From an uncultured Clostridia bacterium (lineage in GTDB: Bacteria; Bacillota; Clostridia; Christensenellales; UBA1242), in the NCBI GenBank assembly GCA_937874195.1, contig CALNBM010000036.1, positions 1 through 34,049 on the forward strand: a stretch of 34,049 bases of DNA, in the 5' to 3' direction. Shown here piece by piece: positions 1 through 8,091 of the stretch (position 1 is its first letter; every line of letters starts with the position of its first letter). The position numbers and the translations under genes are program-made. The notes under the pieces were generated by a model. It ran no database searches, was not told the DNA's origin, and saw only the letters and a program-made list of their open reading frames with translations.

Positions 1-468
1 TTTTTGTTAAAAATACCTGCATTTGCATGAAAATTAATAAATTATGTATTGCTATAAATTTTGTTAAAAGTAGACACGATTTTTTTCCTCACTACTACAC
101 AAAATTAAAACACTTAATAAAATTAAAAATATTTTTTTTCTTTAAATTATTTCAAAAACAATCTAGTAGCAATAGCAGAAACTTGTTAGTTAATTGCAGG
201 AAACATGAAACTCGCATTACCGAACTTAAAGCACAAAACATATTATTCAATACCCCGAACAAATTAATTAAAAAATAATTACTTACATATTGTTACTTGA
301 CAAATAAAAATATCCTTGCCCCACAAACACCAAACATTTTAAAAAAACTTAAACAAGTTATGTATAATTATTTATATTTAAGAATAAATATACTGTTATT
401 AATTTTCAAATGAGAGATATTAATTGTGTTAAAATATGAATAAATATGCTTAAAGTATAGTTTATTTA
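1..468. other. AT-rich region downstream of murA, no gene seen
   Basis: I see no convincing gene here. An 83-codon plus-strand frame at 27-278 lacks a ribosome binding site and has a low-complexity Lys/Phe/Asn composition, so I do not call it. A weak imperfect hairpin at about 438-466 follows the murA stop on the minus strand but has no U-run, so it is only a poor terminator candidate. Confidence 0.6.
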
Positions 469-1749
469 TTATATATGTTCAGTTGAATAATCTTCTTGAA
501 TAACTCGCTCTATATCTGCGTTTAATATTCTTAAATCATTTTCTATGTGATTATATCCCCTGTCAATGTGATAAACATCTTCCACTGTTGTGTGCCCTTC
601 AGCAACTAATCCAGCTAACACTAGCCCCGCCCCACCTCTTAAGTCTGTTGTTATAACATTTGCCCCATATAGTTTATTTACGCCTTTAACAACTGCTGTT
701 TGATTGTTTATAGAAATATCCGCACCCATTTTGGTTAGTTCTGTACAAATTTTAAATCTCGTTTCGAAAAGTGTTTCATTTATAACACTTGTGCCCTTAC
801 TTACGGTTTGAAGTACTAAAATTTGATTTTGTAAATCTGTTGGAAAACCCGGAAAAGGTTGTGTTTCAATTCTAGGCAAACATTTTAATTTCCCTTTGCT
901 GCTTATCTTTATTAGCCTACCCTTGGTTGATATTTTACATCCTGCTTGTTTTAATTTTGATATCAATGCGAAATTATGTTCGGGAATACTTTTATCAAGT
1001 GTTATTTCTCCACCTGCTATCGCGCACGCAAGCATATAAGTTCCAGCTATAATTCTATCTCGAATCGCTTCATAAGTAACGGAATGTAAACACTTAACAC
1101 CTTCTATTATGATAGTGCTCGTTCCTGCCCCACTTACTTTACCACCCGCTGCATTTATAAAATTTTGTAAATCTTCTATTTCTGGTTCACGCGCAGCATT
1201 ATATATTGTAGTAATTCCTTTTAGTAATAAACTAGCCATCATTATATTTTCTGTTGCACCAACGCTTGCAAAATCCAAATGAACTTCGCCCGCTTTCATG
1301 TTCTTGCCATCGCAAATTATATAGCCATGTTTTTCCTCAATTTTAACATTTAATGTTCGTAACCCTTTTAAGTGTAAGTCGATTGGTCGATTTCCAATAT
1401 TGCACCCACCGGGATATGCCACAGTAGCTTTTTTAAACCGTGAAAGAAGAGGTCCTAACATAAAGATGCTGGAACGAATTCTCTTTGTGTATTCTTCGGG
1501 AACTAAAAATTCATCCGCACACGACGCATCAATATAAATTTCATCATCGGTACAGATTGTTTTACATCCCAAATCTCCCAGAATTTCAACCATGCACATA
1601 ACATCAGAATACATTGTGCAGTGCTTTAATGTAACTTCACCATCCACCACCACCGAACACGCGAGTATTGGTAGCAGTGCGTTTTTGGATGCCGCAACAT
1701 CCAATTCACCAAAAAGAGTACGGCCACCTTTTACAATTAATGATTCCAT
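469..1749 (-). CDS. murA: UDP-N-acetylglucosamine 1-carboxyvinyltransferase (MurA)
   Basis: Cytoplasmic enzyme that transfers enolpyruvate from PEP to UDP-GlcNAc, the first committed step of peptidoglycan synthesis and the target of fosfomycin. The 426-residue length is normal for the family. Visible family marks are SKNALLP near residue 21 (Lys22 of the active site), the catalytic loop PGGCNIGNRP with the nucleophilic Cys at about 116, so fosfomycin sensitivity is expected, and PGFPTDLQ near residue 305 with the catalytic Asp. The ATG start has an AAGGAG site just upstream. It is the last gene of the murE-mraY-murD-ftsW-murA run, 220 bp after ftsW; murG, which often sits at this place, is absent. 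Firmicutes often carry two MurA paralogues; I cannot tell which one this is. Confidence 0.96.
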   Translation of the reverse strand: MESLIVKGGRTLFGELDVAASKNALLPILACSVVVDGEVTLKHCTMYSDVMCMVEILGDLGCKTICTDDEIYIDASCADEFLVPEEYTKRIRSSIFMLGPLLSRFKKATVAYPGGCNIGNRPIDLHLKGLRTLNVKIEEKHGYIICDGKNMKAGEVHLDFASVGATENIMMASLLLKGITTIYNAAREPEIEDLQNFINAAGGKVSGAGTSTIIIEGVKCLHSVTYEAIRDRIIAGTYMLACAIAGGEITLDKSIPEHNFALISKLKQAGCKISTKGRLIKISSKGKLKCLPRIETQPFPGFPTDLQNQILVLQTVSKGTSVINETLFETRFKICTELTKMGADISINNQTAVVKGVNKLYGANVITTDLRGGAGLVLAGLVAEGHTTVEDVYHIDRGYNHIENDLRILNADIERVIQEDYSTEHI

Positions 1750-1969
1750 AAAACTCCTTTTTATCTATTGTAAAAACTTCACAATTCATTTTATGGTAAA
1801 ATCCAATCTTGTGTGAATATTATTTGTTTTATTACAAGCAAAAAAGCAAAAATAAAACCTCCTTAACTTTTATTATGCTAAAAAAGTAAAAATAGTGAGT
1901 TACGAACTCTATTAATTAGAAAATAATATTTTTTTAAATTTCTTTACAATCAGGAAAATAGTATCGCTC
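1750..1969. other. ftsW-murA spacer with an orphan ribosome binding site
   Basis: A 220-bp AT-rich gap. On the minus strand a perfect AAGGAGG stands at about 1857-1863, but it is followed only by a possible TTG start and four sense codons before TAA. This could be a decayed gene, a tiny leader peptide or chance. murG or ftsQ is common at this position in related gene orders, but I see no translatable remnant of either. Confidence 0.4.
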
Positions 1970-3136
1970 TTAATTTACAGCTTTTTTCTTTCTTTTAAAA
2001 TATTTAGTTATATCAAATTTGCCTTGCTTTGTTGTAACATTATTTCTTGACATATTCGAAACATTCAATAAAATTCCAATTGCTCCCAAAAACACAACTA
2101 AGCTAGAGCCACCGGCACTCACAAAAGGAAGTGGAATCCCTGTTGGCGGAATTAAACCCGTTACAACACACAAATTAATAAGCAACTGACATGAAATAAC
2201 AGCAACTATACCGAAACTTAAATAGCATCCAAACCTATCTTTTGCTCGCATAGCAATCTTAAAACCTAGTGTTATTATTACTGCGAAAATAAGTAAAATC
2301 AAAAAACATCCAAACAATCCAACTTCTTCGCCAATTATTGAGAATATGAAATCGCTTTCACTAAAAGGAAGAAATAAATATTTTTGTCTACTGTTAAATA
2401 ACCCAATTCCAAACAAACCACCCGTTCCAAGAGAATAAAGCGATTGAATTAATTGATATCCCTCTTCTAGTGGATTTGCCCAAGGATCAATAAAAGCAAT
2501 AAGGCGTTGAAATCTATAAGGCTCAATTACTATCAAAAACGGCACTAATAATAAAGCTGGAATTAATATAAGAACAAACCATTTTAAATTACTACCGCCA
2601 ATTAAAAGCATAAGTAGCATAACCATACCAATGCAAAGAGTAACACTTAAATTTGGTTCAAGCAACACTAACAAACAAATACAACCACCCGATACTATCA
2701 CAGGTAGCATTCCTTTAAGTGTGTTCATTTTTGTAAAATTTTTAGACATATAGGAAGCAACAAAAATAACAAAGCCAAATTTAGCAAGTTCGCTTGCTTG
2801 GAAACTTAGTCCTCCAATACCTATCCAACGATTTGCGCCTCTAGCACTAACACTAAGAAATGGTACAAAAACTAAAATTAATAAAAGAAATGATATGCCT
2901 AAAATATGCCATTTATATTTATGATATATTTCATAATTGATTTTGCTTAAAATAATTAAAGCCACAATTCCAACAATAAACCCAGTGAGTTGTTTTTTAA
3001 CAAAATAAAAACTGTCATTATAATTTACTGCTGCATTATAACTGCTTGCGCTATATATAAACACCAAGCCAATTAATGTTAATAGCAATATAAAAAAAAT
3101 AAGTAAATAGTTTTCAATACGACTTTTTTGCATCAC
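1970..3136 (-). CDS. ftsW: FtsW/SpoVE-type SEDS peptidoglycan glycosyltransferase
   Basis: Polytopic membrane protein of the SEDS family (FtsW, RodA, SpoVE). It polymerises lipid II into glycan strands and works with a class B PBP. The 388 residues hold about ten hydrophobic helices. Family marks include the GANRW segment after the third helix and, near the C-terminus, IPLPFVSAGGSS, the most conserved SEDS motif. It directly follows murD. A GTG start at 3136 overlaps the murD TGA by 4 bp; an ATG one codon later (3133) overlaps it by one base and has better spacing to the GGAA upstream. Either way it is translationally coupled. Its dcw position argues for FtsW or SpoVE over RodA. The partner PBP is probably the SpoVD-like protein at 8092-9999. 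Confidence 0.93.
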   Translation of the reverse strand: MMQKSRIENYLLIFFILLLTLIGLVFIYSASSYNAAVNYNDSFYFVKKQLTGFIVGIVALIILSKINYEIYHKYKWHILGISFLLLILVFVPFLSVSARGANRWIGIGGLSFQASELAKFGFVIFVASYMSKNFTKMNTLKGMLPVIVSGGCICLLVLLEPNLSVTLCIGMVMLLMLLIGGSNLKWFVLILIPALLLVPFLIVIEPYRFQRLIAFIDPWANPLEEGYQLIQSLYSLGTGGLFGIGLFNSRQKYLFLPFSESDFIFSIIGEEVGLFGCFLILLIFAVIITLGFKIAMRAKDRFGCYLSFGIVAVISCQLLINLCVVTGLIPPTGIPLPFVSAGGSSLVVFLGAIGILLNVSNMSRNNVTTKQGKFDITKYFKRKKKAVN

Positions 3137-4446
3137 TCATTTCCTAGTAATTGATAAATTGTTTTTTTGAAAAACTCTCCCCTTTCGGCATAGTTTGCAA
3201 ACTCATTATAACTAGAACATGCTGGCGAAAATAAAATTGCCTGCCCACTTTTTACAATAGCAACAGCCATATCACAAGCAGCATATAAATTTTTTACTGC
3301 ATATATATTATTAAATTTATTCTTTTTAGCAGCTTTTAAAACTCGTGACTTAACTTGCCCAAAAACTATAATACTTTTAACATTTGCAGTAACTTTATTA
3401 AAAAATATATCAAAGTTTAATTTTTTATCTTTTCCGCCTAGTAGTAATATAATTTCACAATTTATAATGCTGGCACTTTCTAATACTGCATGAATATTTG
3501 TCGCTTTACTATCATTCACTACCAGTATATTGCCAGTATTTGTCAAAATCTCATGTTTGTTTGACAAATTAAAATATTTTTCGACAACTTCATATATATA
3601 CTTATTTTCAACACCTAATGTTTTCACCACTGCACACACTATTAAAATATCGTCTAAAAAAACTTTTGGCAGTTTTATATCATTAACATGTATAACCTTA
3701 GTTTCTTTGTTAGTTTTAAATGTGATTATATTATTTTTTATAAAACAGCCCTTATTTATAGTAGATTTAGAAGTATATATTTTTCTATTTTTTGCTACAT
3801 TCATTATCAACTTAAAATATTCATCATCAATGTTAATAATTGCGAAATCGTTTCTTGTTTGGTTGTTAAATATTTTTAACTTACAACTTATATAGTTTTT
3901 CATATTTTTATGTCTATCTAAATGATCTTCAGCTATATTTATAATACATGCAATATTCGCTTTAAATTGTTTTACCGCCTCCAGTTGATAAGAACTAACT
4001 TCACAAACTATATAGTCATAATCATTTTCAGAAACCGAAGTTAAGGGTGTACCTATATTTCCGGCAACAACACAATTTATTCCAGAAGCTATTAAACAGT
4101 CATTAATCATAGATGAAGTTGTTGTTTTTCCATTAGTGCCGGTTATAGCAATTATTTTACTTTTTTTATTTTTTATTCTATAACCAAATTCCAACTCGCT
4201 TATTACTTCAATTTTATTTTTAATTGCAAGTTTAACATATTTATCATAAATCGATACTCCCGGAGAAATAACAACAAGATCAAATTGTGTTATTATTTTC
4301 TTACTTAATTTAGGAATATAATTTTCTTCCTCTAATACCAAATTATCATATATTGAAAATTTGATTTGATTTTTCTCTAAAACTTTTTTAACAGCTTGAC
4401 CACTTTTTCCATATCCATAAATTAATATATTTTTATATTTTTTCAT
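3133..4446 (-). CDS. murD: UDP-N-acetylmuramoyl-L-alanine--D-glutamate ligase (MurD)
   Basis: Cytoplasmic ATP-dependent ligase that adds D-Glu to UDP-MurNAc-L-Ala. The N-terminal Rossmann-type segment begins ILIYGYGKSGQ, the ATP-binding loop GTNGKTTT is at residues 103-110, and the central domain carries the NIAEDHLDRH block typical of MurD. Length 437 aa from the start chosen here, normal for the family. The frame stays open to an ATG at 4503, which would add 19 low-complexity residues. I prefer the ATG at 4446 because it has a GGTGA at proper spacing and matches where MurD proteins usually begin. It lies downstream of mraY and overlaps ftsW. The gene is more AT-rich than its neighbours, with many Lys/Asn/Ile codons. 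Confidence 0.95.
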   Translation of the reverse strand: MKKYKNILIYGYGKSGQAVKKVLEKNQIKFSIYDNLVLEEENYIPKLSKKIITQFDLVVISPGVSIYDKYVKLAIKNKIEVISELEFGYRIKNKKSKIIAITGTNGKTTTSSMINDCLIASGINCVVAGNIGTPLTSVSENDYDYIVCEVSSYQLEAVKQFKANIACIINIAEDHLDRHKNMKNYISCKLKIFNNQTRNDFAIINIDDEYFKLIMNVAKNRKIYTSKSTINKGCFIKNNIITFKTNKETKVIHVNDIKLPKVFLDDILIVCAVVKTLGVENKYIYEVVEKYFNLSNKHEILTNTGNILVVNDSKATNIHAVLESASIINCEIILLLGGKDKKLNFDIFFNKVTANVKSIIVFGQVKSRVLKAAKKNKFNNIYAVKNLYAACDMAVAIVKSGQAILFSPACSSYNEFANYAERGEFFKKTIYQLLGNE

Positions 4447-4806
4447 AAATTCACCATATAAATATTTATTCAATAAATTATGCTTTAAGAACTTAATCAA
4501 CATAATTTACCTATTTAAGATAAGTATTACGAAAAAAAATTACTAAATAAAAAATATTAATATACGGAAATAACTAATATTACTACCTAACACGAAAGTG
4601 CCTGCACAAATCAATTAATTTATCAACAATGAAACTAATTAAATCAGTGGTGCAAAGTTGACATGAACGTTATATAAATAAAAAAAACCAAAATCAAATG
4701 CATAAATATATAAAAATTGTATTTTTTATAACATGTTTTAAACAAGTTAATTCTTATGAATTTTTGAAAAACAGGTGCATATTTATGCATTAAAAAACTT
4801 ATTTAG
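4447..4806. other. mraY-murD intergenic region with candidate murD promoter
   Basis: About 300-360 bp of non-coding AT-rich DNA. On the minus strand a possible promoter reads TTGTTT (4740-4745), 18-bp spacer, TACAAT (4716-4721). It is flanked by two perfect 13-bp inverted arms listed separately. murF often sits next to murE and mraY; nothing recognisable of it remains here. Confidence 0.4.
4697..4791. repeat. 13-bp inverted repeat flanking the candidate murD promoter
   Basis: AATGCATAAATAT at 4697-4709 is repeated exactly in inverted orientation at 4779-4791, with 69 bp between the arms. The right arm also lies inside a small palindrome (TGCATA, two bases, TATGCA at 4776-4789). The arms enclose the candidate promoter at 4716-4745. 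An operator pair or a chance AT-rich match are both possible. Confidence 0.5.
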
Positions 4807-5805
4807 TTACATACTCATCATCAACGAAAATACACAAAGAACGATAGTTATAATCACATATATTGAAACAATCTTTGTTTCCCTATATCCCAACTGTTCA
4901 AAATGATGGTGAAGTGGTGCCATTTTAAATATTCTTTTTCTCGTTAGTTTAAAATAACCCACCTGTAAAACAATGCTTAATGTTGTGATAACATACATTG
5001 CACCCATAATAATAAGCAGTAAATATTGACCAGTTAGTGCAAAAATTGCTGCTAAAAATCCACCAAGCGCTAAGGAACCCGTATCGCCCATAAAAATCTT
5101 TGCAGGATGAGAATTTAAACATAAAAATGCTAAGATTGAACCACTAACACCACCTGCTAATATTAAAACATTTGTTACTTCACTTGCCCTAACTATTTCC
5201 ACGACTGTTTCATTAGAAACGCTAGCCGTCAATCCAATTATTAGTGTAAAAAACGATAAAACAACAAAAGTTACTCCGCCCGCAAGGCCATCAAGCCCGT
5301 CAATAAAATTAACACTATTTGAAACTGCCACAAAATATAACATAACAAATATTATCAACCACCAACCAATACTAACTGAATAGTCTGTAAAAGGAAGAAA
5401 AATCTCTTTGGTTGTTATTGGCGAAGAATAAATGAAATAACCAAGAATTAGTCCAATACCAACTTGTCCAATAAATTTTTGATAAGCCATTAGCCCTAAA
5501 TTTTGCTTAAATCTAATTTTGATAAAATCATCTAAAAATCCAAGCAAACCAAACCCGAGCATAGCAAGAAGCGCAACACTAGCCAGCCTGTTATCACTTT
5601 CAAAAAAAGTTAAATAACAAAAAAATGAGCCAAAAATAAAAATTAGCCCACCAATAGTCAGCGTGCCTTGTTTTGATTTGTGCTTGTCAACATAATCTAA
5701 AATAGATTGCTGTCCCTTTATTATTCGTATTAATTTCATTACTAATGGAGACATAATTAAACTAATTACAAACCCCACTAGAAAACTTAATAAAACTTTT
5801 TGCAT
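4807..5805 (-). CDS. mraY: Phospho-N-acetylmuramoyl-pentapeptide transferase (MraY)
   Basis: Integral membrane enzyme that joins phospho-MurNAc-pentapeptide to undecaprenyl phosphate to make lipid I. The 332 residues hold about ten transmembrane helices. Diagnostic motifs are GFLDDFIKI near residue 90 (the paired Asp residues that bind Mg), NFIDGLDGLAGG near residue 165, FMGDTGSLALGG near residue 240 and the MAPLHHHFE triple-His loop near residue 297. It starts 24 bp after the murE stop with an ATG and only a weak purine-rich ribosome binding site, so it is probably read from the murE transcript. Confidence 0.97.
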   Translation of the reverse strand: MQKVLLSFLVGFVISLIMSPLVMKLIRIIKGQQSILDYVDKHKSKQGTLTIGGLIFIFGSFFCYLTFFESDNRLASVALLAMLGFGLLGFLDDFIKIRFKQNLGLMAYQKFIGQVGIGLILGYFIYSSPITTKEIFLPFTDYSVSIGWWLIIFVMLYFVAVSNSVNFIDGLDGLAGGVTFVVLSFFTLIIGLTASVSNETVVEIVRASEVTNVLILAGGVSGSILAFLCLNSHPAKIFMGDTGSLALGGFLAAIFALTGQYLLLIIMGAMYVITTLSIVLQVGYFKLTRKRIFKMAPLHHHFEQLGYRETKIVSIYVIITIVLCVFSLMMSM

Positions 5806-5829
5806 TAATTTTCTTAGAAATCCTAACCC

Positions 5830-7272
5830 TTAGTTTATTTTAAGCAACTTTTTTACAATCATAATATCGCTATGTTCTTCATTTTTACCTTTTACTTTTT
5901 GATGAGTTTCAGCACCTTTACCAAGAAGTACAAGTGTGTCATTTGTTTTAAGATTTTTAAAAGCAAACTCTATTGCTTCTCTTCTGTTGCTAATAACTGT
6001 TACTTTGCATTTTTTAATACCCTTTTTTATATCAACAGCAATTTCTTCCACAGTTATAAAATTTGGATTATCGGCAGTTATAATGATTTCATCAGAATAT
6101 GTGTCAACAACTTCACCCATAATTTTGCGTTTTTCTATATCAGAATAACCAACACAACCAAAAAGTGATATTATTTTACCTTGCCTTAATTTTTTAATTA
6201 TGCCAAGAGTTTTTTCTAAGCCATCTGGAGTATGAGCAAAGTCAACAATTATTTTAATATTATTTTTATATTCAAAAATATTAAATCTGCCCTCAACTGG
6301 TGTCATTTTTTTTATTGCATCTCTTATAACATCATTTCTGCAACCTAAAACTTTTGCTGCTGTTATTGCTGCAAGTATGTTATAAATATTAAAATCACCC
6401 ACTAAAATACTTTCTATATTAATTATATTGTCAAAAGTATTTACAATAAATTTTGAACCTTTCATACTTGTTTGAATGTCAATAGCAAATGAGTGGGCAG
6501 GATTTGATATTCCATAAGAAAAACACTCATTACCTGCTTCAACACAAATCTTTTTACCATACTCATCATCAATATTAACAACGCGTGTTTTCATATTATC
6601 TGCTGTGAAATAATTTATTTTAACGCTTGCATAATGTTCCATTGTTTTAAAATAATCCAAATGCTCGTTTGTAATGTTTGTAAAAATTCCAAGTTCACTT
6701 TTGATTCCGTGCAATTTTTTTAACTCAATAGCATGTGCACTTGCTTCAATTACCACATACTCAATACCAAACATGTAAAGTTGGTTAAAAATATAATGCA
6801 GTTCAATCGGGTCAGGTGTTGTCAGCGCGCAAGGAATTTTAAGTTCATTATCAAAATACACGCCATTAGTACCAATAACGCCAACCTTTTTGCCACATGC
6901 TCTTAGTATATGTGATAACAGTGCACAAATTGTTGTTTTGCCATTTGTACCAACGAGTGAAATGATTTTTAATTTATCAACAATATTGTTATTAAACCTT
7001 TTTGCAATCTCAGCCATTGCAATTCTAGAATCTTTAACTATTATTTGTGGCAAATTACTATCAGTTTTCCGCTCACATACAATAGCTACTGCGCCATTGT
7101 GTTCAGCCTCTAAAACATAGTCATGCCCGTCGAAGCTACCACCTGTAAGGCAAAAAAACAATCCGCCTTTTTCGCATTGTTTTGAATTATGACTAAGCGA
7201 TTTAATAATTAAATTCTTATTATAGTTTTCCTTTATTGAAGGAATATCTTCAATTAATCTACACAGTTTCAT
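5830..7272 (-). CDS. murE: UDP-N-acetylmuramoyl-tripeptide synthetase (MurE)
   Basis: Cytoplasmic ATP-dependent ligase that adds the third, diamino acid residue to UDP-MurNAc-L-Ala-D-Glu. The three Mur-ligase domains are present in 480 aa: the N-terminal UDP-binding domain with SHNSKQCEKGGLFF, the central ATPase with GTNGKTT at 108-114 and TTPDP at 151-155, the lysine expected to be carbamylated at about 218 (ASVKINYF), and the C-terminal domain with VDFAHTPDG at 343-351. The residues that contact the incoming amino acid differ from meso-DAP enzymes: DNPN at 401-404 replaces DNPR, and GKGAE at 451-455 replaces GKGHE. The usual GGDRD stretch reads VGYSD. L-Lys enzymes carry D(D/N)P(N/A), so substrate specificity is in doubt. 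ATG start with AAGGAG. First gene of its unit. Confidence 0.94.
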   Translation of the reverse strand: MKLCRLIEDIPSIKENYNKNLIIKSLSHNSKQCEKGGLFFCLTGGSFDGHDYVLEAEHNGAVAIVCERKTDSNLPQIIVKDSRIAMAEIAKRFNNNIVDKLKIISLVGTNGKTTICALLSHILRACGKKVGVIGTNGVYFDNELKIPCALTTPDPIELHYIFNQLYMFGIEYVVIEASAHAIELKKLHGIKSELGIFTNITNEHLDYFKTMEHYASVKINYFTADNMKTRVVNIDDEYGKKICVEAGNECFSYGISNPAHSFAIDIQTSMKGSKFIVNTFDNIINIESILVGDFNIYNILAAITAAKVLGCRNDVIRDAIKKMTPVEGRFNIFEYKNNIKIIVDFAHTPDGLEKTLGIIKKLRQGKIISLFGCVGYSDIEKRKIMGEVVDTYSDEIIITADNPNFITVEEIAVDIKKGIKKCKVTVISNRREAIEFAFKNLKTNDTLVLLGKGAETHQKVKGKNEEHSDIMIVKKLLKIN

Positions 7273-7546
7273 ATATTTCTCCTTCCTTTATTAAATATTA
7301 ATGCAACTTTCTCTTTATTTGTGATTACTGTTTATTTTTATTATTTTATATTTTTCAAAAACATATTATTTAAAATTTGCAAATGAATATGAGTTTATTA
7401 ATGGTATTACTTTGTTGCTTCATGATTCACGATACTAACTAATTACTTTAATATTTGATTATTAATTGATTATTTATAAACTTTTTATTTCCGATTAAAT
7501 CCAAGTTATTAAAATGATTTTCATAGTGAAAATATAACTAAAACAT

Positions 7547-7790
7547 TAATTATGATTACTATTTGTTGTTTTTTTAACTCGACTTTAAAGAACTGAACAC
7601 TTTTTTCTACTATTTAACATAAGTTCAAATTAGTCGTATAAAAAGTTAATTATGATTACTATTTGTCGTTTTTTACTAACTCAACTTTATAGATTGAAAA
7701 CATTTTTCTACTAACTCAACTTATTTTTAAAATTGAAAACATTTTTCTACTATTTAACATAATTATAATTCCAAATTAGTCATTTAAACA
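7547..7790. repeat. Degenerate tandem repeat, about 100-bp unit with an internal duplication
   Basis: Unit A (7547-7646) and unit B (7647-7790) both begin TAATTATGATTACTATTTG, exactly 100 bp apart, and both later contain CTACTATTTAACAT followed by CAAATTAGTC. Unit B is longer because a segment of about 35-39 bp is doubled: ACTAACTCAACTT starts at both 7675 and 7710, each followed by TTGAAAACATTTTTCT. A related, more diverged core (AACTCGACTTTAAAG) is in unit A. Three related cores in total. Confidence 0.75.
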
Positions 7791-7794
7791 TTTA

Positions 7795-7883
7795 TTTTGG
7801 CTTTAATATTTAGGTATAAACATAATGAATATTATATTGCAATTAGTTATTTTTTTAATAATTATTAATGTGATAAGCCAAAA
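7795..7883. repeat. 9-bp inverted repeat in the murE upstream region
   Basis: TTTTGGCTT (7795-7803) and AAGCCAAAA (7875-7883) are perfect inverted arms 71 bp apart, next to the tandem repeat. Weak evidence alone in such AT-rich DNA, although the GGC core is uncommon here. Confidence 0.35.
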
Positions 7884-8038
7884 CTATGCTAACTATATAT
7901 TAAAACAGACTCGATTTGGTTTTGTATTACTTAAAACTAATTTATAAATCTTGCAAAAAAATAAAAATTTAATATACAATTATATATATTTACTTACTAC
8001 ATTATATTATATATGTTCAATTATTTATTTGCGTTTAC

Positions 8039-8088
8039 AAAAAAAGACAATTTATGTTTAGTGTTATTCAACATAATTTGTCTTTTTT
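8039..8088 (-). terminator. Rho-independent terminator after the SpoVD-like PBP gene
   Basis: Inverted arms at 8040-8056 and 8072-8088 pair over 17 positions with a single mismatch (core GACAA/TTGTC) around a 15-base loop. On the minus strand the stem is followed by a run of T. It begins three bases after the PBP stop codon, so the mraZ-rsmH-ftsL-pbp unit ends here and murE is transcribed separately. Confidence 0.88.
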
Positions 8089-8091
8089 CAA

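Larger units (their letters stand above)
7273..8091. other. Long non-coding region splitting the division/cell-wall cluster
   Basis: About 820 bp without a plausible gene on either strand. It lies between the terminator of the mraZ-to-pbp unit and the start of murE. It contains a degenerate tandem repeat (7547-7790), an inverted repeat (7795-7883) and the terminator hairpin (8039-8088). murE must have a promoter here, but I found no clean -35/-10 pair. The usual dcw arrangement has the PBP gene only a few bases from murE. Confidence 0.6.

Noticed and set aside
27..278. 83-codon plus-strand open frame at the left edge
   Set aside because: No ribosome binding site, low-complexity Lys/Phe/Asn composition, opposite to all other genes, and no recognisable motif.
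3530..3895. 121-codon plus-strand frame opposite murD
   Set aside because: Lies wholly within murD on the other strand, without a ribosome binding site; a shadow of AT-rich coding DNA.
4656..4685. TTGACA on the plus strand in the mraY-murD gap
   Set aside because: No -10 at 16-18 bp and no plus-strand gene follows.
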